A model generated the notes under the pieces. It did no database searches. It was not told the origin of the DNA and saw only the letters and a program-made list of their open reading frames with translations. The translations under genes and the position numbers were made by a program. Below, piece by piece: positions 60,139 through 64,000 of a DNA stretch of 64,000 nucleotides (the stretch's first letter is position 1; each line of letters opens with the position of its first letter). This DNA comes from Solanum dulcamara (taxonomy: Eukaryota; Streptophyta; Magnoliopsida; Solanales; Solanaceae): NCBI RefSeq assembly GCF_947179165.1, contig NC_077243.1, positions 32,440,001 to 32,504,000 of the forward strand. The letters run 5' to 3'.

Positions 60139-61640
60139 TTTCTCCCCCTTGGAAACATTCATCCTCGAATAAGGTAAGACTTAGCTTGAGTAGAATAGAG
60201 TGTAAACCAACCCATCCTGAATGATTAGTGCAAATTTTAAAAGATCGTTCAAATCACATTTTATAATTATGCATGCATATGACAATAAAAGTTTACATGC
60301 AAGGATTTCAAGTAACTGAGCAAGGAAAACTTAATACCTTAGTCTTGAGTGGAGTGAAAGAGATGAGGATATCTCTACATCATATCCACTTACGCTTCCC
60401 AAGTAGCATTTTTGACTTGTTGATTCCTCCAAAGGACTTTAATGGATGCAACTTCCTTGTTCCTCAATATCTTGACTTGTCGATCCAAAATTTCAATCGG
60501 GACCTCTTCGTTGGTCAAGTTTTCCTCAACATTCACTACTTCCAAAGACACAATGGAACTTAGATCCCCTACACACTTTCCTCAACATAGACACATGGAA
60601 TGCCGGATGAAACATAGACATTTCCAACGGAAATTCCAACTCATAAGCAACCTTTCCAACCCATCTCAAGATCCTATAAGGCCTTATGTACCTAGGACTT
60701 AACTTTCCCTTTTTGCCAAACCGAACTACATTATTCATGGGTGAAATCTTCAAGTATATCCAATCATCCACACTAAATTCAAGATCCCTTCTCCTAGTAT
60801 CGGAATAGGACTTTTGACAACTTTGAGCCATCTTCAACCTTTCTGTAATGACTCTCACCTTTCCAAAGCATCAAGCATCAAATTGGGAACCAACAAGGTC
60901 ATCTCACCCACTTCGAACCAACCAATCGGAGACCTATATCATCGCCCAAACAAAGCCTCAAACGGTGCTATCTCAATACTTGAGTAGTAGCTATTATTGT
61001 AAGCGAACTCAGTAAGTGGTAGATGGTCATCCCAACTCCTTTTGAACTCCAACACACAAGACCTTAACATATCCTCTAGTGTTTGAATTATCCGTTTGGC
61101 TTGCCCATCAGTTTGAGGATAGAATGCGGTACTTAGCTTCACTTTGGTGCCAAGTCCCCTTTGAAACAATTTCCAAAAATGAGAAGTGAATTGGGTACCA
61201 AGATCTGAAATAATTGACAATGGCATACCATGCAACGTTACCAATTTCCGAATATATGACTTAGCATAATCCTCGACACTATAAGAAGTCTTAATCGGTA
61301 GAAAGTGAGCTGTATTTGTTATCCTATCAACAACCACCCAAATTGAGTCATGATGTTTCTGAGTACAAGCCAAACCTACTACAAAGTCCATGTTTACATC
61401 TTCCCACTTCCAAGTGGGGATTTTAATGTCTTGTCCTAGGCCACCCAACCTTTGGTGTTTGTCCTTACCTTGTTGGAAATTTGAGCATTCGGCTACGAAC
61501 CTTGCTATGTCCTTTTTCATGCCACCCCACCAATGTATTTCCTCTAAATCTTGGTACATTTTGGTAGAACCATGGTGAATTGAATAAGAGGAATTATGAG
61601 CCTCCTTCAAGATAAAACCCCTTAGGCCAACCACATCTGA
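60139..61640 (-). pseudogene. Chromovirus integrase with chromodomain, broken
   Basis: Minus strand, from about 61640 to 60360. The zinc-binding part has HHGSTKMYQDL and CSNFQQGK, with the second cysteine of the usual CxxC replaced by F. The core has MDFVVGL and IISDLGTQFTSHFWKLF, giving two aspartates. The third catalytic residue is changed: DGQAKRIIQTLED (about 61106-61068) has K where E is required. The C-terminal part is at 60858-60526 (GKLSPRYIRPYRILRWVGKV, FHVSMLRKV). A frame change follows, then a chromodomain (about 60510-60370) with EEVPIEILDRQVKILRNKEV and KVLWRNQQ, and a stop inside it. The chromodomain would direct integration to marked chromatin. The enzyme is inactive. Confidence 0.87.
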
Positions 61641-61779
61641 ATCACATAGCCGACCTTAGTAGTGAAGTATCCCTTCTCCCCTCGTGAAAACACTTCTACT
61701 CTATTTTCTTTCACCAATCTCTTTAGCTCGACCAATGTTGGGTCAAGGTCTTATTTTGACTTAACATCCACTATCAAAG

Positions 61780-62746
61780 ATTATTAGGACCCATTTTGTA
61801 CAAATACCCCACCATCATCGAAACCACTTAACTTTACTCCCAATCTAGCCAACCGGTGAACATCCCTTACCAACTCCCTCTTTCCTTCATCAACATGAGC
61901 CACACTCCCCATATACACCCTAATAAGTGCATCGACAACAACATTGGCTTTACTCGGATGATAATGCACACTCATATCATAGTACTTAAGGAATTCAAGC
62001 CACCTCATTTGCCTTAGATTGAGATCCTTTTGGGTGAACTCATATTGAAGACTCTTGTGATTGGTAAACAAATCCATATGTACCCAATAGAGGTAATGCT
62101 GGCAAATCTTTAGAGCAAACACAATGGCCGCTAACTCAAGATAATGGGTAGGGTAGTTACACTCGTTAACCTTCAATTTCCTAGAATCATAGGCTATAAC
62201 CTTGCCGTTTTGCATCAACACACAACCCAAACCAATCCTTAAAGCATTACAATACACATGAACCATTCTAATCCTTCCGATAAAGTCAAAATAGGAGTGA
62301 AGGTAAGTCGATCTTTCAAAGTTTGGAAACTCTTTTCACACTCATCCATCCATAGGAACTTTGCCTTCCTTTGGGTCAATTTCGTCAAAAGAGATAAAAT
62401 GGAAGAGAACTCTTTGACGAACCTTCTATAATACCTGGCTAGATCCAAAAAGCTCCTAATGTCCGAAGAAAATAATGGTCTAAGCCAATTCATTACCGCT
62501 TCTATTTTCTTAGGATCAACCTTGATCCCATCACCGGATAGTATGTGACCAAGGAACGCCACCTCTTTCAACTAAAATTCTCATTTATGAAACTTGGAAA
62601 AAATTGCCTATCTTTGAAGCAAAATTCTCAAATGACTCTTATGTTCTTCCTAACCCCAAAAGTAAATCAAAATGTCCTCAATGAAGACCACCACAAACTT
62701 ATCAAGGTAGGGCTTGAACACCCTTTGCATTAGGTCCATAAAAATC
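61780..62746 (-). pseudogene. Chromovirus RT and RNase H, broken and truncated
   Basis: Minus strand. The RT fragment begins at the junction with the next LTR and reads [16 protein letters not shown], then the active site [11 protein letters not shown] (about 62688-62656), with E in place of the first D of the usual DD pair. Two stops follow near 62590-62570. The thumb continues at 62571-62239 (KEVAFLGHILSGDGIKVDPK). RNase H lies at 62266-61784 with [36 protein letters not shown] and [10 protein letters not shown]. The N-terminal half of RT is on the far side of the insertion. Confidence 0.87.
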
Positions 62747-64000
62747 TGTCATGACCCAAGCCTAGGGCTTAGAAGTGACATGACGAATGAGACACCCGGA
62801 GGTACCTCATCCAAGCCTCTTAGCATTCATTAAGCATTTCATTGGTAATGATAAATGAAACAAGCGGAAAAAAAGGATGTAGGGACTAAGGGGCTTCACA
62901 TTTAATAAGAGTCAAAGACAACATAACATTCTTTTCTATGTCCATCCATACCTTCTACATTAAAGAATTGACAGAGGCTAAGACATGTCCCTAGCTCACT
63001 CTCAAAATAAGTGTCAAGAAATGCCTTAATAAAAGTCTTAATGTTCTACATAACATAAGCTTAGAATAAAAAAGATGTTGTTCCCGAACCATGGGAACTC
63101 ACCACAAGCAATCTTCAAACTAATCTGAGCTAGCCACATGGAGGAGGTTGAGGAGCGACGTCGGTTCCTACATGGTAATATCATGTAGGTAAAAGTATGA
63201 TTTAGTACTTTGAATGTACTAAGTATGGGAGTATACTATGAAATGAATAACATAAGAGAGACATGACTAAGAAATATGCATAAGTGAATACATGCATTAG
63301 AAGTCATCATATGAAACCTTAAAATATTCATTTTGTGGGGAAGTGACCATAACTGACATTTAAGATCATGTGATCTATTACATGGAATCCAACATAACCC
63401 CTGCGTTGGCACGGGGAGACTACTTGCCAGGTAGAACTCCGTCAACTTTACATTCATTCTTTAACTTTGACTTTAATATTTGATGGCTATATAGGCCTTG
63501 TCGATAAGGGCTCCTATGGTGACACATAGTTAATGCAACATGAGACTTTTCTTAAGAACCCCTTCGGTCGAGTCCCCATCTACATGCTACATTCGGTGCT
63601 AGGTCAAATCCCACGAAATAATATTTGAACATTAATATAGAAACTTTAACATTAAAACATCAGTTAGTGGAATAACTTATTAAAATCTTTGGTTTATAAT
63701 ATCATCATGGCTGCCACGCCCTATTTACCGTTCTACTAATGAACCTTGATTTATAAGAAAATTAGGTCTACAATCAGTGATGGTATTTTGGGTACCAATC
63801 TAATCAGACCTTTCTTTTTGGAAAAATGTTCAAAAGCATTGACAACCTATAGGGATGTCGTACATGTCATATCATGACCTTAAACATTTCATTTGATTCA
63901 ATGCGAGAATTTTCCTTTCACATTGAAACCTTACTTTGGCTAAGAAGCCCTTTCATCAATCAATCATTTTGTAAAGACTCCCCTTCATAAGCATTTACTT
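62747..64000 (-). mobile_element. LTR inserted in the chromovirus RT, runs off the window
   Basis: On the plus strand it begins TGTCATGACCC at 62747, exactly where RT coding similarity stops. The five preceding bases aaatc (62742-62746) should recur at its far end. It is related to the LTR at 56853-60138 and, by that comparison, in minus orientation. Whether it is a solo LTR or part of a full element cannot be seen. The frame 63236-63457 is not a gene. Confidence 0.75.

Larger units (their letters stand above)
56853..62746 (-). mobile_element. Tekay/Del-type chromovirus, 3' part, minus strand
   Basis: Reading leftward: reverse transcriptase, RNase H, integrase, chromodomain, polypurine tract, 3' LTR. 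The 5' part (start of RT, protease, gag, 5' LTR) is separated by another LTR that starts at 62747 and is outside the window. The chromodomain after integrase places it among chromoviruses; the sequence type is that of the Tekay/Del lineage. Confidence 0.85.

Overview
The window is nuclear DNA of a flowering plant, most likely a member of the Solanaceae (tomato/potato/pepper/tobacco group). I base this on the AT-rich composition, the Ogre-type, Athila-type and Tekay/Del-type Ty3/gypsy elements, the RTE-type LINE ending in a TTG repeat, the MITE families, and one intron-containing plant receptor kinase gene. There is one convincing intact protein gene. Almost everything else is transposable-element DNA, mostly decayed and nested, so most open frames are pseudogene pieces.

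Left block (1-36.4 kb). A 2.9-kb solo LTR lies at 239-3099. Then comes a Stowaway-like MITE whose two halves (4094-4350 and 36339-36414) are about 32 kb apart, because a complete Ogre retrotransposon (4351-36333, 5-bp target duplication aaggg) landed inside it. Ogre has two long LTRs, a tRNA-type primer site, an extra ORF1 ahead of gag, gag, protease, a probable intron, reverse transcriptase, two RNase H domains and integrase. A long repeat-rich 3' region holds 61-bp and 30-bp minisatellites and a MITE. All reading frames are broken. Its 5' LTR was hit three more times: by an RTE LINE (with loss of about 100 bp of LTR) and by two related solo LTRs in opposite orientation only 213 bp apart.

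Middle (36.4-46.2 kb). This is low-copy DNA with small elements: a GATACATC-rich patch, a 123-bp tandem duplication, a 1.6-kb fold-back element with a TC/TA microsatellite, and two MITEs. One MITE is Tourist-like with a TTA duplication and ends 249 bp before the gene. The gene (40570-43801, + strand, one intron) encodes a 1045-residue LRR receptor-like kinase of subfamily XII (EFR/Xa21/FLS2 relatives) with 22 LRRs. A decayed tRNA-Gly copy lies 0.8 kb downstream on the minus strand.

Right block (46.2-64 kb). A CACTA transposon 5' end (46236) is interrupted by the 3' part of an Athila element on the minus strand (47220-56852). Athila carries a solo LTR (49414-51218) and was itself split by the 3' part of a Tekay/Del-type chromovirus on the minus strand (56853-62746). 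The chromovirus LTR holds a 1.2-kb long-TIR DNA element (57387-58624), and its reverse transcriptase is cut at 62747 by another LTR that runs out of the window.

I did not find a previously undescribed system. The most useful material is the exact insertion history, which can be read from target duplications and from the paired Ogre LTRs. Next come the natural 2.1-kb inverted repeat of solo LTRs, the repeat arrays of Ogre, and the single kinase gene isolated between two large transposon nests.
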